Shown here: one piece after another, positions 54,053 through 62,900 of the stretch | How the letters are laid out: every line of letters begins with the position of its first letter | How positions within the stretch are numbered: position 1 is the first letter of the stretch | NCBI RefSeq assembly: GCF_004355225.1 | Contig: NZ_CP037933.1 | Coordinates: 1 to 64,000, forward strand | Origin: Flavobacterium nackdongense | Lineage (GTDB): Bacteria > Bacteroidota > Bacteroidia > Flavobacteriales > Flavobacteriaceae | Length of the DNA: 64,000 nucleotides | Reading direction: 5' to 3' | Notes under the pieces: model-generated | The model's database searches: none | Seen by the model: the letters and a program-made list of their open reading frames with translations, nothing else | What the model was told of the DNA's origin: nothing | Translations under genes and position numbers: made by a program

Positions 54053-55072
54053 ATGCCAAAAAAACTTTTAATTTTCTTTTTATTTTTTGTTTGTACTGTG
54101 TCAAATGGTCAAATAGGAGGGAAGTACACTTATCAGTTTTTGAACTTGGTGACCTCTCCTAGGCAGGCTGCTTTAGGCGGAAAAACAGTTACTATCTACG
54201 ATGAAGATGTAAACCAAGCACATTTCAATCCCGCGACAATCAACGCTGATATGGACAATCATTTGGCTTTGAATTATGGCAGTTATTTTGGTGAAGTAAG
54301 TTACGGAACCGCTTCGTATGCCTATACTTACGACCGTCACTTGCAAACTTTTCAAGTGGGAGTGAATTATGTGAATTATGGAAAATTTGATGGATATGAC
54401 CAAAATGGACAAGCGACATCTGAATTTACCGGGAGTGAAGTAGCACTTTCTGTGGGTTATGCCTATAATGTTCCTAATACCAATCTTTTTTTGGGTGCCA
54501 ATGCCAAATTAATTTCTTCGTCTTTAGAAAGTTATAGCTCTTTAGGAGGAGCGCTTGATTTAGGCGCAATTTACATTGACGAAGCGAATGATGTCAATTG
54601 GGCTTTGGTCATTCGCAATATTGGAACGCAGTTTACGACCTATAATGGTATTAATGAAAAATTACCACTCGAAATCATTGCAGGGGTTTCCCAAGAATTA
54701 GAAAATGTCCCCATTCGATGGCATTTGACTTTCGAAAATTTACAGCAATGGAATGTTTCTTTTAGCAATCCTAACCAAGCGCAAACCTCACTCGATGGCA
54801 CCACGACGGAGAAAAAAACATCCTTTTTAGGAAATGCACTAAGACATACTATAGTAGGAGTAGAGTTATTTCCAAAAAAAGCCGTAAATTTGAGATTGGG
54901 TTATAATTTTAGAAGAGCCGAAGAATTGCAGGTAGAGAATATTCGAAATTTCTCTGGAATTTCAGTTGGTTTTGGAATACGATTTAATAAATTAAAATTC
55001 AATTATTCTTATTCCAGATATACTTTGGCTGCAAATACAAGTTTATTTGGTATGACTATTAATTTTCAATAA
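54053..55072 (+). CDS. porQ: Type IX secretion system protein PorQ, 339 aa
   Basis: Outer-membrane beta-barrel of the type IX secretion/attachment complex, reported in Porphyromonas to act with PorU, PorV and PorZ in signal cleavage and anchoring of cargo. Signal peptide (LLIFFLFFVCTVSNGQ), then YQFLNLVTSPRQAALGGKTV and an alternating beta pattern to a C-terminal strand ending in Phe-Gln. Placement next to cmk (7 bp gap) is a familiar arrangement in Bacteroidota. It shows that the host has T9SS, consistent with the type-B adhesin at the right end of the window. Confidence 0.9.
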   Translation: MPKKLLIFFLFFVCTVSNGQIGGKYTYQFLNLVTSPRQAALGGKTVTIYDEDVNQAHFNPATINADMDNHLALNYGSYFGEVSYGTASYAYTYDRHLQTFQVGVNYVNYGKFDGYDQNGQATSEFTGSEVALSVGYAYNVPNTNLFLGANAKLISSSLESYSSLGGALDLGAIYIDEANDVNWALVIRNIGTQFTTYNGINEKLPLEIIAGVSQELENVPIRWHLTFENLQQWNVSFSNPNQAQTSLDGTTTEKKTSFLGNALRHTIVGVELFPKKAVNLRLGYNFRRAEELQVENIRNFSGISVGFGIRFNKLKFNYSYSRYTLAANTSLFGMTINFQ

Positions 55073-55079
55073 TACTGTT

Positions 55080-55760
55080 TTGAAAAAAAAAATCACCATT
55101 GCTATTGATGGCTATTCATCAACAGGAAAAAGCACTTTAGCCAAAGAATTGGCTCATCATTTAGGATATGTTTATGTCGATACAGGTGCGATGTACAGAG
55201 CAGTCACATTGTATGCGATGCAAAAGGGGTTTATTGGGATAGGTTTTTTTGATATCAAATCACTTGTTGCGAGTTTACCAACTATTAAATTGGTTTTCAA
55301 ATTCAACCCAGATTTAGGTTTTGCCGAAATGTATTTGAACGATCTAAATGTCGAAAAGGAAATTCGGACGATTGAAGTTTCAAATTATGTTAGCCAAGTC
55401 GCCGAGATTTCGGAAGTGCGTTCGAAATTAGTCGAACAGCAACAAGAAATGGGCAAAAACAAAGGAATAGTGATGGATGGCAGGGATATTGGCACTATCG
55501 TTTTTCCGAATGCCGATTTGAAAATATTTATGACTGCCAGTCCTTTGACCCGTGCAGAGAGGAGATTTAAGGAACTTCAAAAAAAAGGTGATCAGGTAAC
55601 TTTTGATGAAGTTTTGAAAAATGTTGAACAGCGCGATTATATCGATACGCATCGAGAGGATTCACCATTAGTTAAAGCCAAGGATGCGATAGAGTTCGAT
55701 AATTCTACTATTTCAAAACAAGAACAATTCGAAAAGGTACTTAAACTAATTCATATTTAG
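55080..55760 (+). CDS. cmk: Cytidylate kinase, 226 aa
   Basis: Phosphorylates CMP and dCMP. The P-loop is IAIDGYSSTGKSTLAKELA, the NMP-binding part YVDTGAMYRAVTLYA, and the lid includes GRDIGTIVFPNADLKIFMTA and REDSPLVKAKDA. The only start that keeps the P-loop at its usual distance from the N-terminus is a TTG at 55080 (first residues MKKKITIAIDG); no ATG lies between the porQ stop and the P-loop. Probably co-transcribed with porQ. Confidence 0.95.
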   Translation: MKKKITIAIDGYSSTGKSTLAKELAHHLGYVYVDTGAMYRAVTLYAMQKGFIGIGFFDIKSLVASLPTIKLVFKFNPDLGFAEMYLNDLNVEKEIRTIEVSNYVSQVAEISEVRSKLVEQQQEMGKNKGIVMDGRDIGTIVFPNADLKIFMTASPLTRAERRFKELQKKGDQVTFDEVLKNVEQRDYIDTHREDSPLVKAKDAIEFDNSTISKQEQFEKVLKLIHI

Positions 55761-55786
55761 TACTAGAAACGTCATTAATTTTTTTT

Positions 55787-55812
55787 AAACCTCGCTTCTT
55801 GCGGGGTTTTTT
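55787..55812 (+). terminator. Terminator after cmk
   Basis: AAACCTCGC and GCGGGGTTT form a stem (one T-G pair) with a TTCTT loop and a T run. Confidence 0.85.
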
Positions 55813-56043
55813 ATTGTAAGCCTTTTAGCGATGATAAAGGATACCTATTTCAAATATTCTAACAATATGTTATTGTAAGAAAATTATATGATATATTATT
55901 ATTTTGTGTATTTCATCGATTTTATTTGTATTTTAAACGATAATCTAATTACATTTATATCATAATTAATCAAGTTCTTATATCAAACAATAGTAAAGAA
56001 GTTTGCCCCACATTCTACTTTAAACCTAATCTACTTAATTATT

Positions 56044-56547
56044 ATGAAAGCAAAATTACATCGTGTATTATTGCTAGTTGCAATAGTATATACCATGAAC
56101 TCGTGTTCATCTTCGGATAGTGCGGAAGAAAGTTCCTCAGCTGTTTCTGCACAAAAATCAATAAATTTTTCTTATAGTTCGACGGAACTTGAAACAATGG
56201 CATTGATTAATGCCTACCGGGTCAGTATTGGTTTAAATGAGTTAAAACAAATTGATCATATCTCATACAAATCGGAGGAGCACGATAATTATATGATTAC
56301 CAATAACGTGGTTAATCACGATGATTTTGTTTCTCGTTCTGAAAATATTATTAAAGTTCTAGGAGCAAAAAGTGTAGCCGAAAATATTGCTTATAATTAC
56401 AATTCACCTCAAGGAGCATTTGATGCTTGGTTAAAGAGTCCGGGGCATAAAGCCAATATTGAGGGCAATTTTACCCATTTTGGTCTCGCAATTCGAGTAA
56501 ATGCAGAGGGTAAAAAATATTATACTAATATTTTTGCTCGCATCTAA
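56044..56547 (+). CDS. CAP-domain (SCP/PR1-like) lipoprotein, 167 aa
   Basis: An exported lipoprotein: the signal ends MNSCSSSDSAEE, with Cys21 as the lipobox residue. The rest is one CAP domain: ETMALINAYRVSIGLNEL, HDNYMITNNVVNHDDF (the histidine region), SVAENIAYNYNSPQGAFDAW and KSPGHKANIEGNFTHFGLAI. Bacterial CAP proteins are diverse and the role here is unknown. The serine-rich residues after the lipobox form a flexible linker. The upstream 280 bp are AT-rich with no other gene. Confidence 0.9.
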   Translation: MKAKLHRVLLLVAIVYTMNSCSSSDSAEESSSAVSAQKSINFSYSSTELETMALINAYRVSIGLNELKQIDHISYKSEEHDNYMITNNVVNHDDFVSRSENIIKVLGAKSVAENIAYNYNSPQGAFDAWLKSPGHKANIEGNFTHFGLAIRVNAEGKKYYTNIFARI

Positions 56548-56568
56548 ATATTTTTATTTTTGATTTTG

Positions 56569-56595
56569 AGCTGTCTTGAAAGGGCAGCTTTTTTT
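56569..56595 (+). terminator. Terminator after the CAP-domain lipoprotein gene
   Basis: 7-bp stem AGCTGTC/GGCAGCT with one wobble, loop TTGAAAG, then six Ts. Confidence 0.7.
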
Positions 56596-56919
56596 GTTCA
56601 TTATTTTTAATTTCGATAAAAAATTTTTGCAACTATTGTAGGTGTCCTTTGATCGTTTGCTGTGATTTTTATTCATTATACAAAGGATTGAGTACATCTG
56701 CATTTTCCTTCACAGTAAACCATTACGAGGTCTTAACCCTTTTGACGCGCATTATATTCTAGTACAGTTTAAAAAGATTCCTTTATAAAGTTCCGGCCAT
56801 CAGAACAAATTTGAATGATAGTATCTTTGTTATGGTACTTAGTTGGCAGCTTACAAGTTTTGGGTATAAATGATTCATTTCACAGACTGAGGTATTACTG
56901 GCTATCAATCCAAAAATTA

Positions 56920-56956
56920 ATGAACCCTCGAGCGTATTATACATTCGAGGGTTCTT
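56920..56956 (-). terminator. Terminator after the OmpA/PD40 gene
   Basis: Perfect 10-bp stem GAACCCTCGA/TCGAGGGTTC with a 13-nt loop, ending in an A/T run on either side, 24 bp past the stop codon. Confidence 0.8.
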
Positions 56957-56979
56957 TTGGTTTTTATTTTAATTTTGGT

Positions 56980-58929
56980 TTAAAGCGCGGTGATAATAAA
57001 CTCGCTACGTCTGTTCATTTGGTGTTGTTCCTCTGTACAAGGTGACTGGTTTGTTGGCTCGCAGCCGCAATCGTTTACCAATTGACTCTCGCCATATCCT
57101 TTTCCGGTAAGCCTATCGGCTGCAATTCCATTTTTAACCAACCATTTGATGGTAGATTTCGCTCGATTTTCAGATAAGGTTTCATTATATTTAAAAGTAG
57201 CACGACAATCGGTATGAGAACGGATGTCTAATTTCATCGTTGGATTTTGGTTCAATACATCGAGTATTTTTTCTAAATCTAAGGCTGCTTCGGTTCTGAT
57301 ATTGTATTTATCCAAATCGAAGTAAATCATTTTGATACCAAAGCATTTTCCTAAATCATCGCCGACAGCCACTTTGCATACTTCTTTTTCTAGGGCGAAA
57401 TTCAAATTGGTTTTTCCATTTTGTGTTGGAATTGCAATTTTTTGTTCTTTGGTCATATACTCAGGTTTTGCCGCTCTGACATTGTAATTTTTACCACATT
57501 CTACCTCGAATTTGTAATTTCCATTTGTATCGGTTACGACCGTGTTTATTAGGTTGAATGCACTATCAAACAAGCTCATTTTTGTATCTGGTAGCAGCTG
57601 TGAACTGTTAATGTCGGTTACAGTGCCATATAATTCTTGCAAACATTGAAGCTTTCTAGTTTCGAGAAATTTGTATATATCATCGTATCCTTGACCTCCA
57701 TCTCTATTGGAAGTAACAAAACCTCTTCTGGATTTGGTGTCTATCAAATAAGCAAAATCATCCTTGGGTGAGTTTACTCCATCCCCTACATTTTGAATTT
57801 CCCCGATGCTCGCATCTGCTCCAAGTTTAGATACAAATACATCTAGTCCTCCCAATCCTGGACGCCCGTCCGAGGCAAAATAAAGTTCGTTTTCATCTGT
57901 AACCAATGGAAATGTTTCCCTTCCTTCAGTATTAATAGTATTTCCCAGATTTTGGGGTACACCAAAACTACCATCATCATTAATTTTGACTTTAAATATA
58001 TCCGATTGTCCTAAAGTTCCCGGCATATCCGATGCGAAATACATCGTTTTTTCGTCAGAACTCAATGTCGGATGTGCTGTACTATAAGCATCGCTATTAA
58101 AGGGTAATTCGGTTATTTTATCCCATTTATTATTTACAAAACTGGCTTTATAGATTTTAACATAAGTAATATCTTTTCCGTCTTTTCCTTTCTTGCCATC
58201 GAGATAGTTGTTTCGGGTAAAATACATTGTTTGTCCATTTTTAGTAAAAACAGGTGTCGATTCATTGAATTTTGAATTGACTTTTTTAGAGAACCTGTTA
58301 ACTTTTCCCGGAGTCATTTCTTCTGCCAATTCTGTTATGTAGAGATTTGTAAAATGTTGATCGGTCCAAGTGTGTTTTCGTTGACCTATACTGCCAGTAT
58401 CTCTCGCAGAGGAAAACACGAGTTTGTTGCCGAACAAGGCGCTACCGTAATCGGAATATTTGGAGTTGATTCCAGCATCTTCTATTTGGTATCTTCCTGA
58501 ATTGGCTTTGATTTGCTCTAAATAGTTTTTGTTGTTCTTGTAGAGTTTTCCTCTTGTATCGTTACTAACTTTTTGGTTGAAAGACTCTAACATTTGGTTT
58601 GATTTTTCGGTTTGGCCAATGGATTTCAAGGATTGGGCATAACGATAACAATATTCTGATTCTTGATTGGGATTCATAACAAACAATTCGCCATACCATT
58701 TAGCCGCCTTAGCCAACTCTCCATTAAAATAATAGGAATTGCCTAATTTTTGGAACATATCTTCGGATTTATATCCTTTTTCTGCTACTTTTTCATAAGT
58801 ACTAGCTGCTTTAATATAGGCAAAGTTGTCATATTTTTTATTAGCAGAAGTGGTTTTAGATTTCTGTGCAAAAGCGTTAAATGAAAAAACACTTAATATT
58901 GTTATGTATAGAATTATAAAATTTTTCAT
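56980..58929 (-). CDS. OmpA-family envelope protein with TPR and PD40 repeats, 649 aa
   Basis: A signal peptide (NFIILYITILSVFSFNAFA) is followed by TPR-like helices (about residues 25-130), PD40/WD40-like beta-propeller repeats (STAHPTLSSDEKTMYFASDM, then ETFPLVTDENELYFASDGRP), a carboxypeptidase-regulatory-like domain, and a C-terminal OmpA domain (YFDLDKYNIRTEAALDLEKI, SHTDCRATFKYN, LSENRAKSTIKWL) that would hold peptidoglycan. The order matches PorE-like and gliding-linked envelope proteins of type IX systems. It is 11 bp downstream of the PorP/SprF gene. Confidence 0.9.
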   Translation of the reverse strand: MKNFIILYITILSVFSFNAFAQKSKTTSANKKYDNFAYIKAASTYEKVAEKGYKSEDMFQKLGNSYYFNGELAKAAKWYGELFVMNPNQESEYCYRYAQSLKSIGQTEKSNQMLESFNQKVSNDTRGKLYKNNKNYLEQIKANSGRYQIEDAGINSKYSDYGSALFGNKLVFSSARDTGSIGQRKHTWTDQHFTNLYITELAEEMTPGKVNRFSKKVNSKFNESTPVFTKNGQTMYFTRNNYLDGKKGKDGKDITYVKIYKASFVNNKWDKITELPFNSDAYSTAHPTLSSDEKTMYFASDMPGTLGQSDIFKVKINDDGSFGVPQNLGNTINTEGRETFPLVTDENELYFASDGRPGLGGLDVFVSKLGADASIGEIQNVGDGVNSPKDDFAYLIDTKSRRGFVTSNRDGGQGYDDIYKFLETRKLQCLQELYGTVTDINSSQLLPDTKMSLFDSAFNLINTVVTDTNGNYKFEVECGKNYNVRAAKPEYMTKEQKIAIPTQNGKTNLNFALEKEVCKVAVGDDLGKCFGIKMIYFDLDKYNIRTEAALDLEKILDVLNQNPTMKLDIRSHTDCRATFKYNETLSENRAKSTIKWLVKNGIAADRLTGKGYGESQLVNDCGCEPTNQSPCTEEQHQMNRRSEFIITAL

Positions 58930-58940
58930 AATATTCGCTT

Positions 58941-59846
58941 TTAGAAGAATCTTGGACTGGTTATACGGTCATTGTTTTTGAACAATTCAAAGCGCAAGAA
59001 TATCTCGTGCGAACCTGAATTGTAATTGTCTAAATTGGTGGTTTCTCTGTCGTATCCGTAGCCAATATATAAACCATCGGAAACTTGGAATCCGACCATA
59101 GCGCTCAAGGCAGCACTCCACCTGTAAGAGGCACCTAACATCAATTTTTCATAGAATAAAAAGTTGGCAGACACATCCACTTGCAGAGGTGCTCCAGTAA
59201 TCATTTTGGTCAAAAAGGCGGGTTTAAATTTAATTTCATCGTTCAAATCAAACACAAGGCCTCCTATGAGATAATAGCTTATTCTTTCTTTGAAAATAGC
59301 TACTTCATTGTCGTCATAGCGTTGTGTCTGAAGAAAATTGGGAATAGAAAAGCCCAAATAAGCTTGATCAGAATGCCAATAAATTCCTGCCCCAATATTG
59401 GGAGAGAAAGTACTGTAATTTTGCAAACTTGGATCTGGAACCACATTAGTTAATTTTGTAGCATCCAAATCAAATAAATTAGCAGTGGCTTTTATACCAA
59501 AGGATAGTTTCCAATCTTCTGAAGTATTAATGGTATAGGATAAGTCGGCAGAAATTGTATTTTCTGTGGTTGGACCTATTTTATCATTAATCAATGAAAC
59601 CCCTAAGCCTAAACGAGATTCGTTCAGTGGTGTATTCATAGAAACAGTACTAGTAACGGGCGCTCCATCTAGTCCAACCCATTGCGTACGATATAGGGCA
59701 AACATACTTAAAGCTCCGCGCGATCCAGCATAAGCAGGATTGACATTGATGGTGTTATACATATACTGTGTAAATTGAGCATCCTGCTGGGCATAACTTA
59801 ACACTCCTGTAAACAGCAAAGCGAATAATAGTATTCTTGTCTTCAT
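58941..59846 (-). CDS. PorP/SprF family type IX secretion membrane protein, 301 aa
   Basis: Outer-membrane beta-barrel protein of the PorP/SprF family, with signal peptide ILLFALLFTGVLSYAQQ, then the family signature QDAQFTQYMYNTINVNPAYAGSRG and beta strands to FELFKNNDRITSPRFF. SprF is needed for secretion of the SprB adhesin in Flavobacterium johnsoniae, and its paralogues are usually encoded next to the large adhesin they serve. Here the upstream neighbour (57 bp) is the repetitive type-B protein, which fits. Confidence 0.93.
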   Translation of the reverse strand: MKTRILLFALLFTGVLSYAQQDAQFTQYMYNTINVNPAYAGSRGALSMFALYRTQWVGLDGAPVTSTVSMNTPLNESRLGLGVSLINDKIGPTTENTISADLSYTINTSEDWKLSFGIKATANLFDLDATKLTNVVPDPSLQNYSTFSPNIGAGIYWHSDQAYLGFSIPNFLQTQRYDDNEVAIFKERISYYLIGGLVFDLNDEIKFKPAFLTKMITGAPLQVDVSANFLFYEKLMLGASYRWSAALSAMVGFQVSDGLYIGYGYDRETTNLDNYNSGSHEIFLRFELFKNNDRITSPRFF

Positions 59847-59862
59847 TTAGTTTGAGTTTAAA

Positions 59863-59884
59863 CCCGGGAGTTTGAATTCCCGGG
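59863..59884 (-). promoter_or_regulatory. GC-rich hairpin between the adhesin and PorP/SprF genes
   Basis: CCCGGGA and TCCCGGG form a 7-bp stem with an 8-nt loop inside the 57-bp spacer. Without a U-tract it is more likely an mRNA-processing or stability hairpin that sets the ratio of the two products than a terminator. Confidence 0.45.
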
Positions 59885-59903
59885 AGTTAGATTTGAGTTA
59901 AAT

Positions 59904-62900
59904 TTATCTTGAAAGGTATAAAAATCCTTCTTTTTTATTGGTTTGAATATTTCCTGTACCGCCTACAGATTGATAATTTACTATGTAAAAGTAGGTTCCA
60001 GTTGGTAAACCATCTTGTTTACTAATTGTTGTTCTACCTCTGGAAAAGCCATCGAAACGATTTGATTCGTTGTTGTATTTAGAGGTCTCGAAAACTAATA
60101 CTCCCCAACGGTTGTAGATTTCAACCGAAACACCACTAGGATAGCAATTGGTATCATCTACACCATCAATTTGCAAGTAATCATTAGTGCCATCGCTATT
60201 TGGCGTAAATGCATTATGCACAACAATAGCTTGACAGTCTAAAACTAAACCAGCATCAACAGTAATCGTTACGGTAGCCGGATCGCAATTTGTTGGATTT
60301 AATTTGTCACAAATATAATAAACAATTGTATAGGTTCCTGCTGGGGTTCCCATAGGCACAGTAATTTGTCCACTTATAGTACTAATTAATGGAACAGGTG
60401 CGCCACCAATAGGAGTTGCAGGAATTGTTATTGTCAGATTTACCTGGTCAATAGCAACGTTGACGCCATTCAATGTATCATTTCCGTTTCCATTATTGTT
60501 TAAAACATTTCCAGCATTTGGATTACCTTCATCACCATTACCGCCAGCAATGGTATCATCTTGAGCAACTATAGCTGGGGCAGTTACAGTAATCGTTACT
60601 GTAGCCGAATCACAATTGGTTGGGTTTAGTTTTTCACAAATCGAATAAACGATCGTATAGGTTCCAGCTGTTGTTCCGGCAGGGATGCTAATTTGTCCTG
60701 TTGTAGTATCTACTTTAGGAACTGGAGCACCTCCAATCGGACTAGCAGGAGTTGTAATTGTCAAGTTTACTTGAGCAATGGTTACCGGCACACCATTTAT
60801 TGTGTCATTTCCGTTGCCATTATTGTTTAATACGTTACCTGCATTTGTGTTTCCAGCAGCACCATTACCGCCAGCGATGGTATCATCTTGAGCAACTATA
60901 GCTGGAGCAGTTACAGTAATCGTTACCGTAGCGGAATCACAATTGGTTGGGTTTAGTTTTTCACAAATCGAATAAACGATCGTATAGGTTCCAGCTGGTG
61001 TTCCCGCAGGGATGCTAATTTGTCCTGTTGTAGTATCTACTTTAGGAACTGGAGCACCTCCAATCGGACTAGCAGGAGTTGTAATTGTCAAGTTTACTTG
61101 AGCAATGGTTACCGGCACACCATTTATTGTGTCATTTCCGTTGCCATTATTGTTTAATACGTTACCTGCATTTGTGTTTCCAGCAGCACCATTACCGCCA
61201 GCGATGGTATCATCTTGAGCAACTATAGCTGGAGCAGTTACAGTAATTGTTACCGTAGCGGAATCACAATTGGTTGGGTTTAGTTTTTCACAAATCGAAT
61301 AAACGATCGTATAGGTTCCAGCTGGTGTTCCGGCAGGGATGCTAATTTGTCCTGTTGTAGTATCTACTTTGGGAACTGGAGCACCTCCAATCGGACTAGC
61401 AGGAGTTGTAATTGTCAAGTTTACTTGAGCAATGGTTACCGGCACACCATTTATTGTGTCATTTCCGTTGCCATTATTGTTTAATACGTTACCTGCATTT
61501 GTGTTTCCAGCAGCACCATTACCGCCAGCGATGGTATCATCTTGAGCAACTATAGCTGGAGCAGTTACAGTAATCGTTACCGTAGCGGAATCACAATTGG
61601 TTGGGTTTAGTTTTTCACAAATCGAATAAACGATCGTATAGGTTCCAGCTGGTGTTCCGGCAGGGATGCTAATTTGTCCTGTTGTAGTATCTACTTTGGG
61701 AACTGGAGCACCTCCAATCGGACTAGCAGGAGTTGTAATTGTCAAGTTTACTTGAGCAATGGTTACCGGCACACCATTTATTGTGTCATTTCCGTTGCCA
61801 TTATTGTTTAATACGTTACCTGCATTTGTGTTTCCAGCAGCACCATTACCGCCAGCGATGGTATCATCTTGAGCAACTATAGCTGGAGCAGTTACAGTAA
61901 TCGTTACCGTAGCGGAATCACAATTGGTTGGGTTTAGTTTTTCACAAATCGAATAAACGATCGTATAGGTTCCAGCTGGTGTTCCGGCAGGGATGCTAAT
62001 TTGTCCTGTTGTAGTATCTACTTTGGGAACTGGAGCACCTCCAATCGGACTAGCAGGAGTTGTAATTGTCAAGTTTACTTGAGCAATGGTTACCGGCACA
62101 CCATTTATTGTGTCATTTCCGTTGCCATTATTGTTTAATACGTTACCTGCATTTGTGTTTCCAGCAGCACCATTACCGCCAGCGATGGTATCATCTTGAG
62201 CAACTATAGCTGGAGCAGTTACAGTAATCGTTACCGTAGCGGAATCACAATTACCCGCATTCGCATTTTCACAAATCTGATAAGTTAAAGAGTATATTCC
62301 TGCCGCTGTGCCTGGTTTTACATCGACGGAACCATTATTGTTCAAAATTAAGTTTGGATTTGCGACGATAGTGGTTAAAGTAACATCCGAAGGATTAAGA
62401 ACTGCATTGTTTAAAGTATCATTAGGGAAGACATTAATAACATTAATAGTACCGGTTCCGCTTACCACTGGTCCAGCACTATCGTTTACGGCATCAATTA
62501 CAAAGGTAGGTTTTGAAGTACAGAAAGGATCCGCGGGTGGATAATTCACAACTACAGTTTGACTTGGATTAAGGGTGAAAGTCACATTGGCTTTTGGCCT
62601 TAGACTTTCAAAGCCATCAGCCGCTTCAATCCATTGATTATTTTTAAATACCCATCCTGGCCAATCAATGCCGTTACCATTTTGGTCTACAAGGGCTCCT
62701 GGCCATAGTATTTTTGCAGTAAGTGGCATATTGTTCATAGTAGTGATTACATTATTGTTGGGATCAGACCAAGTAATGGTCACACCATTTGCCGGGGTGA
62801 AGTTTACCGCAGTTATTGTATATGTAATGTAAGGAACATCGTTTTCACAAATTGCATTCGCAACTACCATCATCACAGGTGCAACAATATTAATAGTTAC

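Larger units (their letters stand above)
56548..56979. other. 432-bp intergenic region with terminators at both ends
   Basis: AGCTGTC/GGCAGCT at 56569-56589 followed by Ts ends the CAP-lipoprotein transcript. GAACCCTCGA (56920-56929) and TCGAGGGTTC (56943-56952) ends the minus-strand OmpA unit. Between them I see no credible gene; a short plus-strand ORF at 56815 runs into the coding region of the OmpA gene and is rejected. Confidence 0.5.
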
